Shown in pieces: positions 16,326-22,416 of a stretch of 42,443 nt of DNA. Source of the DNA: Candidatus Aminicenantota bacterium. Its GTDB lineage: Bacteria; Acidobacteriota; Aminicenantia; UBA2199. The position numbers were made by a program, and so were the translations under genes. The notes under the pieces were generated by a model, which was given only the letters and a program-made list of their open reading frames with translations, had not been told where the DNA came from and ran no database searches. Position 1 is the first letter of the stretch. Every line of letters starts with the position of its first letter. The stretch is from contig JAPKZK010000042.1 of the NCBI GenBank assembly GCA_026393835.1, positions 1 through 42,443 on the forward strand, in the 5' to 3' direction.

Positions 16326-18101
16326 TCAATTGATATTATACTTTCTCAATTTTTCATAAAGCGTTGGCCGGCTGATATTCAATTCTTTGGAGACGCGGCT
16401 CCTGTTCCAGTTATATTTTTGCAGCATGTCCAGGATTTCTTTTCTTTCCGCCTCGCCATTCCCGGGGTCTTCGTACGCATGGCCTTTATAAAAAGCAACG
16501 ATTTCGTCTTTTAACAGGTCCAGGTCCACGACATCGTTATTTTCAGAGATGGCGATAATTTTTTTGATTTCATTTTTCAGTTCGCGGATGTTTCCGGGCC
16601 AGTCATAGATTTCCAGGGCCTTTATGGACTCATTGGAAAAACCTTTGATATAGATTTGGGTTTCCCTGGAAAAGATTTCGACAAAATGGTTGATCAGTGG
16701 GATGATATCTTCTTTTCGTTCTCTTAAAGGGGGGATCGATAGCGTTACATGGGCCAGGCGGTAATACAAATCTTCCCTGAACTGTTCGTTTTTCAAAAGT
16801 TCTTTTATATTTTTATGGGTGAGACAGACAATCCTGAGATCGACTTTTATGGGTTGATTGCCCCCTACCCGGAAAAATTGGCCTTCCTGGATGGCCCTCA
16901 ATAATTTTTGTTGTAAACTGATGGGCATATCGCCTATTTCATCCAGCACCAGCGTGCCGCCGGAGGAAAGTTCCAGTTTCCCGATGCGGCGGTTCCTGGC
17001 GTCGGTAAAGGCGCCTTTTTCATGGCCGAACAACTCTGTTTCCATGAGATTTTCAGGGATGGCGGCGCAGTTCAAGGCCACGAAATTCCCGGGGTTTCTC
17101 CTGGACCGGGAATGGAGAAATTTTGCAAACAGTTCCTTGCCGGTGCCGGTTTCACCTTCGATGATGACGAAAAGATCGCTGGCGGCGATCTTTTCGCACT
17201 TCGACAGCAGGTTTAGGATTCCCGGGTTGGTGGTAATGATCTCAGGTATCGGGTGATCCCGTTTTCCAATTTTGTCTGGGCCGGCGTCTATGCCGGCGTT
17301 GTTTTGTTCGATCAGGGAATCGATCAATGAAATTTCGATGGACAGGTCCCCCAGGAAATCGATGATTTCTTGTTGCATCGGGGTTTCCGATGGGGCCAGG
17401 TATAACAGCGCCAGACGCTTCCGGGTGGAGATAATGGGGAAGGAAGAGGCGCAGTATGTATCGATGGCATTATCGATAGAGATTTTTTGAAAAAAATCCC
17501 CGGCCTTTAGCAGCCGGTCGATCGCTGACCGGTGGGTTGCGCTGTAATTCCACTGCGATTCTATTTTGATACTTTTATCTTCCTGTGAGAGCAGCAGCAG
17601 GCATCCTTCTTTTAAGGTGCGGTTTAACAGCTCTTCCGCGTGTTTGAAAAGGTCGGTAAATTGTTGTATTTTAAAGCCGATCTGGAGCAGTTCTACCAGC
17701 GGCTCCGAGTATAGGAGATTGATGGCTTCCTGGGTTTCGTCGCCTTTGGCGGAAAAAGCATTGGAAATCCTTCGTAAAACCGGCTTTACTTTCTCCGAGA
17801 TAATGAATTCCTGGGCGTTGCCTTCTTTCAGGAAAAAGTTTATATACCCGATCCGGAAGCACTGGTTTAATTTTACGGTTGCTTTTTGAACCGGGTTGGA
17901 GTCGATAAATATCCCGTTGGTGGAGTTCATATCTTCGATGAGAATGTGTTCTTTAAGGGCGGTTATCCTGGCATGCTTCTTGGACACAAACGATTCATCC
18001 AGGAAGAGGTCGCTGTTGGTTGCTCTTCCTACCAGGATGGTCGCTTTATCCAGCGGGAATTTCTTAATAAATCCATTTCGTAAATATAAAAGGTACAGCA
18101 T
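16326..18101 (-). CDS. FHA-GAF sigma-54-dependent transcription activator
   Basis: Activates sigma-54 promoters by ATP hydrolysis. Domain order over 591 residues: FHA phospho-threonine-binding domain (1-95, with TILVGRATNSDLFLDESFVSKKHARI and MNSTNGIFID), a GAF-like domain (about 140-270), AAA+ domain with Walker A GETGTGKE (316-323), sigma-54 contact loop GAFTDA (363-368, a GAFTGA variant), Walker B GGTLVLDEIGDM and sensor LYYRLA, and a C-terminal Fis-type helix-turn-helix (NRSRVSKELNISRPTLYEKL). The FHA domain suggests control by a Ser/Thr kinase. A consensus sigma-70 promoter ends six bases before the ATG, so the mRNA may be leaderless. The divergent lipoprotein gene has a sigma-54 promoter and is the likely target. 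Confidence 0.93.
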   Translation of the reverse strand: MLYLLYLRNGFIKKFPLDKATILVGRATNSDLFLDESFVSKKHARITALKEHILIEDMNSTNGIFIDSNPVQKATVKLNQCFRIGYINFFLKEGNAQEFIISEKVKPVLRRISNAFSAKGDETQEAINLLYSEPLVELLQIGFKIQQFTDLFKHAEELLNRTLKEGCLLLLSQEDKSIKIESQWNYSATHRSAIDRLLKAGDFFQKISIDNAIDTYCASSFPIISTRKRLALLYLAPSETPMQQEIIDFLGDLSIEISLIDSLIEQNNAGIDAGPDKIGKRDHPIPEIITTNPGILNLLSKCEKIAASDLFVIIEGETGTGKELFAKFLHSRSRRNPGNFVALNCAAIPENLMETELFGHEKGAFTDARNRRIGKLELSSGGTLVLDEIGDMPISLQQKLLRAIQEGQFFRVGGNQPIKVDLRIVCLTHKNIKELLKNEQFREDLYYRLAHVTLSIPPLRERKEDIIPLINHFVEIFSRETQIYIKGFSNESIKALEIYDWPGNIRELKNEIKKIIAISENNDVVDLDLLKDEIVAFYKGHAYEDPGNGEAERKEILDMLQKYNWNRSRVSKELNISRPTLYEKLRKYNIN

Positions 18102-18107
18102 GGGTGG

Positions 18108-18136
18108 ATTATAAATTATTACCTGGGGCCTGTCAA
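18108..18136 (-). promoter_or_regulatory. Consensus sigma-70 promoter of the sigma-54 activator gene
   Basis: Minus strand: TTGACA (18136-18131), 17-base spacer, TATAAT (18113-18108). All 12 consensus bases match. Only six bases separate the -10 from ATG 18101, so the predicted start of transcription coincides with the start codon. Confidence 0.8.
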
Positions 18137-18157
18137 TATAAATTTTACATTTTTTGC

Positions 18158-18180
18158 TTTACAACTTTACAACCTGTAAA
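18158..18180. promoter_or_regulatory. Candidate activator-binding sites (TTTACAAC repeats and dyad)
   Basis: TTTACAAC occurs twice in direct repeat (18158-18165 and 18166-18173), and the second copy forms a dyad, TTTACA-ACC-TGTAAA (18166-18180). This lies about 120 bases upstream of the -24 element of the divergent gene, a usual distance for enhancer-type sites of sigma-54 activators, and just upstream of the activator's own promoter. Binding is inferred. Confidence 0.4.
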
Positions 18181-18298
18181 GGATTTTTGTTTACACTTTG
18201 GGGCGGCTGGGGAAAAATCACAGCCGGGCGAGAAATAAAAAATAAGGTTTATTGCGCTTCCCGGGGAAACTCTTTTATCCCGGCCAAAAACTCTTGAA

Positions 18299-18315
18299 TT
18301 GGCAATCAAATTGCT
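18299..18315 (+). promoter_or_regulatory. Sigma-54 (-24/-12) promoter
   Basis: TTGGCAATCAAATTGCT: GG (18301-18302) and GC (18313-18314) are separated by exactly ten bases, as in the TGGCA-N7-TTGC consensus. Transcription would begin near 18326. The divergent sigma-54 activator gene strengthens the call. A TTG at 18299 could be mistaken for a start codon but lies inside this promoter. Confidence 0.75.
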
Positions 18316-18358
18316 TATTATACTTGGTTTATCTAAAGAAGGTTTTAGGAGGTTAATC

Positions 18359-19507
18359 ATGTTTGGTAAAAAGCAAAAAATGAGTGTCTTGTTAGTGATG
18401 GGCCTTATTGCCCTGGGATTAGTATGGACCGTGGGTTGTAGTAAGAACTCCAGCGGTTTCCAGCCTATCCTGGCGGATTTACAGCAGTCCCAATGGACCT
18501 CAAATACCGGCGGGGATTCAGGGATTATCGAAGTTTTTCTCCAGGGAGACGGTGTCGAAAAAATTATCCTGGATTCAATCGCCATGATAGGCGACAAACC
18601 CGGTGTTTCACCACTAAAAGCTTCTTCCGCTATTTTCCAGGATAAGCGTATTCGCGCCGAGTTTTCCAAAAGCGATGCGCTGAACCTGTTGTTAAATCCT
18701 TCCCACGGGTCAACGCACCATATAACAATCAGTTACATGGTAATTGACAGCGCCGACAGCGCGGAATTGGATATGCAAGTCACCCTTGATGAAGGGGGCC
18801 CGACAGCGCTTACTCTGGCGCTTGCCCCCGCCGAATGGGATTTGAATTTCGTCAATAGTTCCGGTAAAGTGGAAACATTTATCCGGGGAGATGGGATCGA
18901 AAAAATCGATCTTACCACCATCCGGATGAAAGGCGACAATACGGCAGTCGAGCCCCTGGTTCCCGAATCGGTGAGTCTCAATGGCGATCACATTCGCGCC
19001 GCTTATCCCAAAAACCTGGTAGTGAACCTGCTGATGAATCCCATTGAAGGTTCCGTACATACCATTGTGGTGAGTTTCCTGGAGGTAGGGGGTACGGTTC
19101 CCATCGAATTGACGGCCTTAATTACCGTTACCGATGAGGATGGCGACGATGAAGAAGAACCGACGGGGCCGCTGACGCTGCAAATTTCCCCTTCCGACTG
19201 GAATTTGAACTATTATAAGAGTTCCGGTACGGTAACTGCGTTTATCCGGGGCGAAGGGATTGAGAACATCACGCTCACCTCTATCCAATTGAAAGGCGAT
19301 AATACGGCTGCCCTGCCTTTGGCTGCCGCCAAGGCGACTCTGAACGGCGACCATGTTCGCGCCACTTTCCCCAAGAACCAGGTGCTGGGATTGTTGTTAA
19401 ACCCGGTTAGCGGTTCGGTTCATACGGTTACGGTGAGTTTTCAGAATGACGCCGGCCTGGTGGATCTGACCGCGGAGGTAACGGTCGTCGGGAAATCATC
19501 AGAGTAA
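18359..19507 (+). CDS. Lipoprotein of three repeated beta modules
   Basis: Exported lipoprotein of 382 residues: signal SVLLVMGLIALGLVWTVGC, then three related modules of about 110 residues. Each module has a W-x-x-N strand (QSQWTSN, PAEWDLN, PSDWNLN), a V-x-x-F-x-x-G-x-G block (VFLQGDGVEKI, TFIRGDGIEKI, AFIRGEGIENI), then I-x-x-x-G-D-x-x-x-x-x-P-L, the RAxFxK/RAxYPK segment, and L-L-x-N-P-x-x-G-S-x-H. An acidic hinge DEDGDDEEEP separates modules two and three. No family recognised. I start at ATG 18359, behind an AGGAGG site (18347-18352); the longer frame from 18299 runs through the sigma-54 promoter. Expression is probably controlled by the divergent FHA activator. Confidence 0.8.
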   Translation: MFGKKQKMSVLLVMGLIALGLVWTVGCSKNSSGFQPILADLQQSQWTSNTGGDSGIIEVFLQGDGVEKIILDSIAMIGDKPGVSPLKASSAIFQDKRIRAEFSKSDALNLLLNPSHGSTHHITISYMVIDSADSAELDMQVTLDEGGPTALTLALAPAEWDLNFVNSSGKVETFIRGDGIEKIDLTTIRMKGDNTAVEPLVPESVSLNGDHIRAAYPKNLVVNLLMNPIEGSVHTIVVSFLEVGGTVPIELTALITVTDEDGDDEEEPTGPLTLQISPSDWNLNYYKSSGTVTAFIRGEGIENITLTSIQLKGDNTAALPLAAAKATLNGDHVRATFPKNQVLGLLLNPVSGSVHTVTVSFQNDAGLVDLTAEVTVVGKSSE

Positions 19508-19545
19508 CTGATAATCGCATTGTTTTCCCTCCAAGTACAAGTATC

Positions 19546-19593
19546 GTCCTGCTTAAGGTTGCGTAAAGCAGCCTTAAGCGGGACATTTTTTTT
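19546..19593 (+). terminator. Rho-independent terminator
   Basis: GTCCTGCTTAAGG (19546-19558) pairs with CCTTAAGCGGGAC (19572-19584), and eight T residues follow (19586-19593). It ends the three-module lipoprotein transcript 39 bases after the stop codon. Confidence 0.85.
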
Positions 19594-19607
19594 GCCTAAA
19601 AGATTGC

Positions 19608-20429
19608 TTATCGATCCTTCATGACGGCAAAAACTCTTACCGGGGCGCCTGTTCCGTCTTTTATTTGCATGGGGATGGCATATAACATGGCTCCGACAGG
19701 CGGCAGTTTATCCAGGTTGGCAATGTTTTCCACAGCCAGTTTCCCGGCCCCGCATAACTCCCGGTGAACAGGGAAATCTTTTGATTTTCCATAATCGATA
19801 CTGGGGGTATCCAGGGCAATGCCTTTTATGTCTCGCTCTTTCAAAAGATATCTGACGGATTCGCTGGAAAAGCCGGGGAAACTTAAATACTCTACTGCTT
19901 CCCCGCCGGTTTTATCAGTTCCCAGCACCATTGGTTTATCCGGGTAAAATTGGGTATCGATACCGGTGTACATAATCACCCAGGCGCCTCCCGGGATTTT
20001 CCCATATTTTTTTTCAAAATTCTTGATATCCTCCACGGAGAGCAGGTAATCGCGGTTTTGGGCGCATTGTTTGGTAACATCGATTTTCACCGCCGGGCCG
20101 ATCCATGCTTCCAGGGGGATTTGTTCCATGGTCTTTCCATTTTGGGCAAAATGGATGGGGGCATCGGCGTGGGCGCCGCCGTGTTCATTGGCGCTGTAGT
20201 CATTGGAAGCATACCACCAACCTTTATCATTGACGCCCCAGAACACCTTTTCCGATTTGAAAGCTTTCCCCGTGGGCCAGTATATCGAATCATTGCTGAA
20301 AGCGTAAGTCATATCCAGGATTTTTTCTTTCGCTTCTTTGCTCATGGCAGGGGTTTGAGTTTGAACTGTTCGAACCGCGAGCGCCAATAATAATAAAAGC
20401 AAGATATGTTTAAAAAGTGTCTGTCTCAT
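19608..20429 (-). CDS. Secreted cyclase-family protein (kynurenine-formamidase-like metal hydrolase)
   Basis: Exported enzyme of 273 residues. A signal peptide (HILLLLLLALAVRTVQTQ) precedes the Cyclase-family domain. The metal-binding motif HGGAHADAPIHF (His83, His87, Asp89, His93) corresponds to the family's H-x-G-T-H-x-D-x-P-x-H, with Ala in place of Thr. Further family blocks: ILDMTYAFSNDSIYWP near the start, AWVIMYTGID, and IKGIALDTPSIDYGKSKDFPVHREL late. Members hydrolyse amides or lactones such as N-formylkynurenine; the actual substrate is unknown. Start supported by AGGAGG seven bases before the ATG. Confidence 0.88.
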   Translation of the reverse strand: MRQTLFKHILLLLLLALAVRTVQTQTPAMSKEAKEKILDMTYAFSNDSIYWPTGKAFKSEKVFWGVNDKGWWYASNDYSANEHGGAHADAPIHFAQNGKTMEQIPLEAWIGPAVKIDVTKQCAQNRDYLLSVEDIKNFEKKYGKIPGGAWVIMYTGIDTQFYPDKPMVLGTDKTGGEAVEYLSFPGFSSESVRYLLKERDIKGIALDTPSIDYGKSKDFPVHRELCGAGKLAVENIANLDKLPPVGAMLYAIPMQIKDGTGAPVRVFAVMKDR

Positions 20430-20503
20430 TGAGTACCTCCTTTGGCGTCTTAATTATAATAAATAAATTCAAAAAGGACAAATGGGTTAGGGAATGAGAT
20501 TTT

Positions 20504-20529
20504 CTTTGGCTGGCGCATAAATTATCCAG
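20504..20529 (+). repeat. Left flanking direct repeat of the first toxin-antitoxin pair
   Basis: CTTTGGCTGGCGCATAAATT plus ATCCAG. It matches 21331-21356 at all but about three positions. Each copy can form a small hairpin (CTGG/CCAG). The toxin-antitoxin pair lies between the two. Confidence 0.7.
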
Positions 20530-20533
20530 CAGC

Positions 20534-20562
20534 TTGCATTATTCTCAGGCAAGAGTTATAAT
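20534..20562 (+). promoter_or_regulatory. Sigma-70 promoter of the first toxin-antitoxin pair
   Basis: TTGCAT (20534-20539), 17-base spacer, TATAAT (20557-20562). Start predicted near 20569, with AAGGAG before the antitoxin ATG. Such promoters are usually repressed by the antitoxin-toxin complex; operator half-sites were not resolved. Confidence 0.7.
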
Positions 20563-20590
20563 GCTCTAATGAAATTAATAAGGAGTTTCC

Positions 20591-20851
20591 ATGGCGCAAA
20601 GAAAACTGACAATTTATCTTCCAGGGTCGGCAGAAGCTCTTCATAATGCCCTAAGAATGCTTTTGCAATACGGACTTATTTCAGAAAAAAAAGCGCACAC
20701 CATCGAAGTTGGAGAGACTGCAAAAAGCAAGATAAAACAAAGCCGATGGGGAAATGCCGCTGACCGGTTGAGAACGGAAAATTGCCTCAAAGGGCGATCC
20801 AAAGAGGTAGGGAAGCTATTTAGAGAGTTTAGAGAAGATTTCGAACTCTGA
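20591..20851 (+). CDS. Antitoxin of a PIN-type toxin-antitoxin pair
   Basis: Small protein of 86 residues eight bases upstream of a PIN toxin gene. It is basic in the middle (VGETAKSKIKQSRWGN) and ends with the helix RSKEVGKLFREFREDFEL, which would suit wrapping around a toxin. The N-terminus RKLTIYLPGSAEALHNALRM resembles a strand-helix DNA-binding start, but I cannot assign the fold. The role is inferred from gene order. AAGGAG lies ahead of the ATG. Confidence 0.65.
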   Translation: MAQRKLTIYLPGSAEALHNALRMLLQYGLISEKKAHTIEVGETAKSKIKQSRWGNAADRLRTENCLKGRSKEVGKLFREFREDFEL

Positions 20852-20859
20852 TCAATCCC

Positions 20860-21312
20860 ATGGAGTGCTATATCCTCGATTCGGAATTTTTGGGTGCGCT
20901 TGAAGATAGTGATTCTCCGGCATACAAAAAAATCATCGAAAAACTTTCATCATTAGCGGATGAAGATGAGGTATGTGTATCCATTATTTCCATCTATGAG
21001 TATTCTTATGGGATATATAATGCCCCGGATGAGGGGCTTTCTCGACAATTGCAAACGGCCAAAAATACGATTTTGGAACTCTTCAAAGTTCTGCCTTTAA
21101 CACAGAAAGGCGCAGAGCTATATGGGAAAATAAAGGCCGAATATAAGAAACAGACAGGGACAAGCAGAAAGGATATGAGACGGCACAATATCGATATCAT
21201 TCTTGCAAGCACGGCGCTGGAACATAATGCCGTTATTGTGAGCAGAGATAAAATTTTTTCAAGAATTAAAAAATTTGAGCAAGCGTTAAAAATAGAAAGC
21301 TGGGCAAAATAA
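20860..21312 (+). CDS. PIN-domain ribonuclease toxin (VapC-like)
   Basis: RNA-cleaving toxin candidate, 150 residues. The PIN acidic set is intact: Asp7 (YILDSEF), Glu47 (SIYEYSYG), Asp112 (HNIDIILASTAL) and Asp130 (VSRDKIF). These residues bind the divalent metal used in RNA cleavage. The preceding gene is the likely antitoxin. The pair is framed by near-identical short direct repeats, so it may have entered as a unit. Confidence 0.85.
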   Translation: MECYILDSEFLGALEDSDSPAYKKIIEKLSSLADEDEVCVSIISIYEYSYGIYNAPDEGLSRQLQTAKNTILELFKVLPLTQKGAELYGKIKAEYKKQTGTSRKDMRRHNIDIILASTALEHNAVIVSRDKIFSRIKKFEQALKIESWAK

Positions 21313-21330
21313 AAGCGCTCATAGACTTTA

Positions 21331-21356
21331 CTTTGCCTGGCGCGTAAATTACCAGG
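21331..21356 (+). repeat. Right flanking direct repeat of the first toxin-antitoxin pair
   Basis: CTTTGCCTGGCGCGTAAATT plus ACCAGG. Same orientation as 20504-20529. It starts 18 bases after the toxin stop codon. Confidence 0.7.
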
Positions 21357-21373
21357 ATTTTCTTCTCTTTTTC

Positions 21374-21401
21374 TTCGCGGTCCTTCGCGTTCTTCGCGGC
21401 T
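21374..21401 (+). repeat. 28-bp TTCGCGG repeat, copy 1
   Basis: Starts TTCGCGGTCCTTCGCG and ends TCTTCGCGGCT. It is identical to 22389-22416 and is repeated in inverted orientation with one mismatch at 26944-26971. Short internally repetitive sequences of this style occur between genes in many bacteria. Confidence 0.9.
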
Positions 21402-21492
21402 ACTTTTTTCCCATTATGTCGCTAAAATCGAACATGGTCACGGTTCCGTTCAGGTTGGCGGTAATGGGAATAAAGCGATGGCAAGTAGGAGG
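21400..21492 (-). pseudogene. Decayed 3' end of a WD40/NACHT gene
   Basis: Minus-strand translation gives HRFIPITANLNGTVTMFDFS and then DIMGKK followed by TAG. This closely matches the last residues of the intact gene (DRFIVITANLNGTVTMFDFS, DMMVNK). DNA identity extends from the 28-bp repeat to about 21475. No upstream part of the gene is present; the second toxin-antitoxin pair takes its place. Confidence 0.8.
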
Positions 21493-21503
21493 ATGAATGA
21501 CAA

Positions 21504-21899
21504 TCAAGAATGCCGCTTTAAGGCAGGTAGTTCGTAAAGCTCTAAATCTGGAATATACCGAAAATCCTTTTTGTTATGGGTGAAGAGTGGAATATTATAA
21601 ACCAGGGAGGTAGCAGCAATAATCGCATCTGCTATTTGAAGGTTATGGGACAAAAAATAACTTTTTAATAAATGACTGGAAAGCTTTGCAATTTCGTTAT
21701 GAAAGTCCAATAGATCAAATGCGCTCAATTCTTTTCTAATTTTTGCCAGTTCTCGTTTATCCCCAGCGCCCTGCATTAATTCCATTTCCACTATGAAATT
21801 AATGCAAGGCATTTGAATCCGGTTAAGCTGGCTCTTTATTTCCTCTTTTCCCTTTATGTAATCGATAACAATGCAACTATCTATAAAAACAATTGCCAT
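21504..21899 (-). CDS. PIN-domain ribonuclease toxin (VapC-like)
   Basis: 131 residues with the PIN acidic positions Asp7 (VFIDSCIVIDY), Glu38/Glu40 (VEMELMQG), Asp91 (IADAIIAATSL) and an Asn/Asp set in THNKKDFRYI. Compared with standard VapC proteins the length and motif spacing are normal. It follows its antitoxin by four bases. The stop lies just beyond the WD40 gene remnant, so the pair sits exactly between a remnant and an intact copy of that gene's 3' end. Confidence 0.88.
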   Translation of the reverse strand: MAIVFIDSCIVIDYIKGKEEIKSQLNRIQMPCINFIVEMELMQGAGDKRELAKIRKELSAFDLLDFHNEIAKLSSHLLKSYFLSHNLQIADAIIAATSLVYNIPLFTHNKKDFRYIPDLELYELPALKRHS

Positions 21900-21903
21900 C
21901 GGG

Positions 21904-22221
21904 TTACCTTCTCCAGGCGTTTTGTCTTATTTCTCTAACATAGGCAGCGCTGTCCTTTATTTCCTTAAAGGGTGCGGCATCATTCAAATCGGTATCCCCG
22001 GAGTCATCGGTATCATCGATCTCGTAATCGATTCTTGAAATGTGTTTTAAAGGGTTTAGTCTTTTGTAGTGCAATTTCGTTTTAGGGGCCTTCCTGGGCA
22101 CAAAATTATTCTCAAGGACCTCTAATATTATATTTGCCAATTTTCTGCCTTTTTTATTGGCTTCAAGCAAAAGCCTTCTTTCAAGTACCCTGTTATCGAT
22201 GTTAACTACTACTTGCTGCAT
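21904..22221 (-). CDS. Antitoxin (ribbon-helix-helix-like) of the second PIN pair
   Basis: I start it at ATG 22221, giving 105 residues beginning MQQVVVNIDNRVLERRL, which looks like a ribbon-helix-helix DNA-binding start (strand, then helix RRLLLEANKKGRKLANIILEVL). The acidic tail (YEIDDTDDSGDTDLND) would suit toxin binding. The frame is open to a TTG at 22275, but that TTG is the first base triplet of a good -35 box, and ATG 22221 has AAGGAT seven or so bases ahead. It is followed directly by the PIN toxin. Confidence 0.75.
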   Translation of the reverse strand: MQQVVVNIDNRVLERRLLLEANKKGRKLANIILEVLENNFVPRKAPKTKLHYKRLNPLKHISRIDYEIDDTDDSGDTDLNDAAPFKEIKDSAAYVREIRQNAWRR

Positions 22222-22246
22222 TTTTTCATCCTTATATTCAGCCCTT

Positions 22247-22275
22247 AATTTAATACTTTTTAATGAATTTGTCAA
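22247..22275 (-). promoter_or_regulatory. Sigma-70 promoter of the second toxin-antitoxin pair
   Basis: Minus strand: TTGACA (22275-22270), 17-base spacer, TAAATT (22252-22247). Transcription should begin near 22240, which decides the antitoxin start at 22221. Confidence 0.65.
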
Positions 22276-22354
22276 TAAAAATCGTGCGGAGGATTAGAGG
22301 AAGCGAAGAAGAGACGAAAAAAGCAGGGAGGGCCAGAGGCCCCGGCCAATAAAC

Positions 22355-22388
22355 GGGCGAACACGGAAACATGGCGGATCGCCCCTAC
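22355..22388. repeat. GGGCGAACAC...CGCCCCTAC palindromic repeat, left copy
   Basis: GGGCGAACACGGAAACATGG then CGGATCGCCCCTAC, with GGGCGA/TCGCCC arms. A related sequence in opposite orientation is at 28163-28197. The two bracket the WD40/NACHT gene and the Rpn gene. Confidence 0.7.
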
Positions 22389-22416
22389 TTCGCGGTCCTT
22401 CGCGTTCTTCGCGGCT
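22389..22416 (+). repeat. 28-bp TTCGCGG repeat, copy 2
   Basis: Same sequence as 21374-21401. It overlaps the stop codon of the WD40/NACHT gene and forms the left arm of an inverted pair with 26944-26971. Confidence 0.9.
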
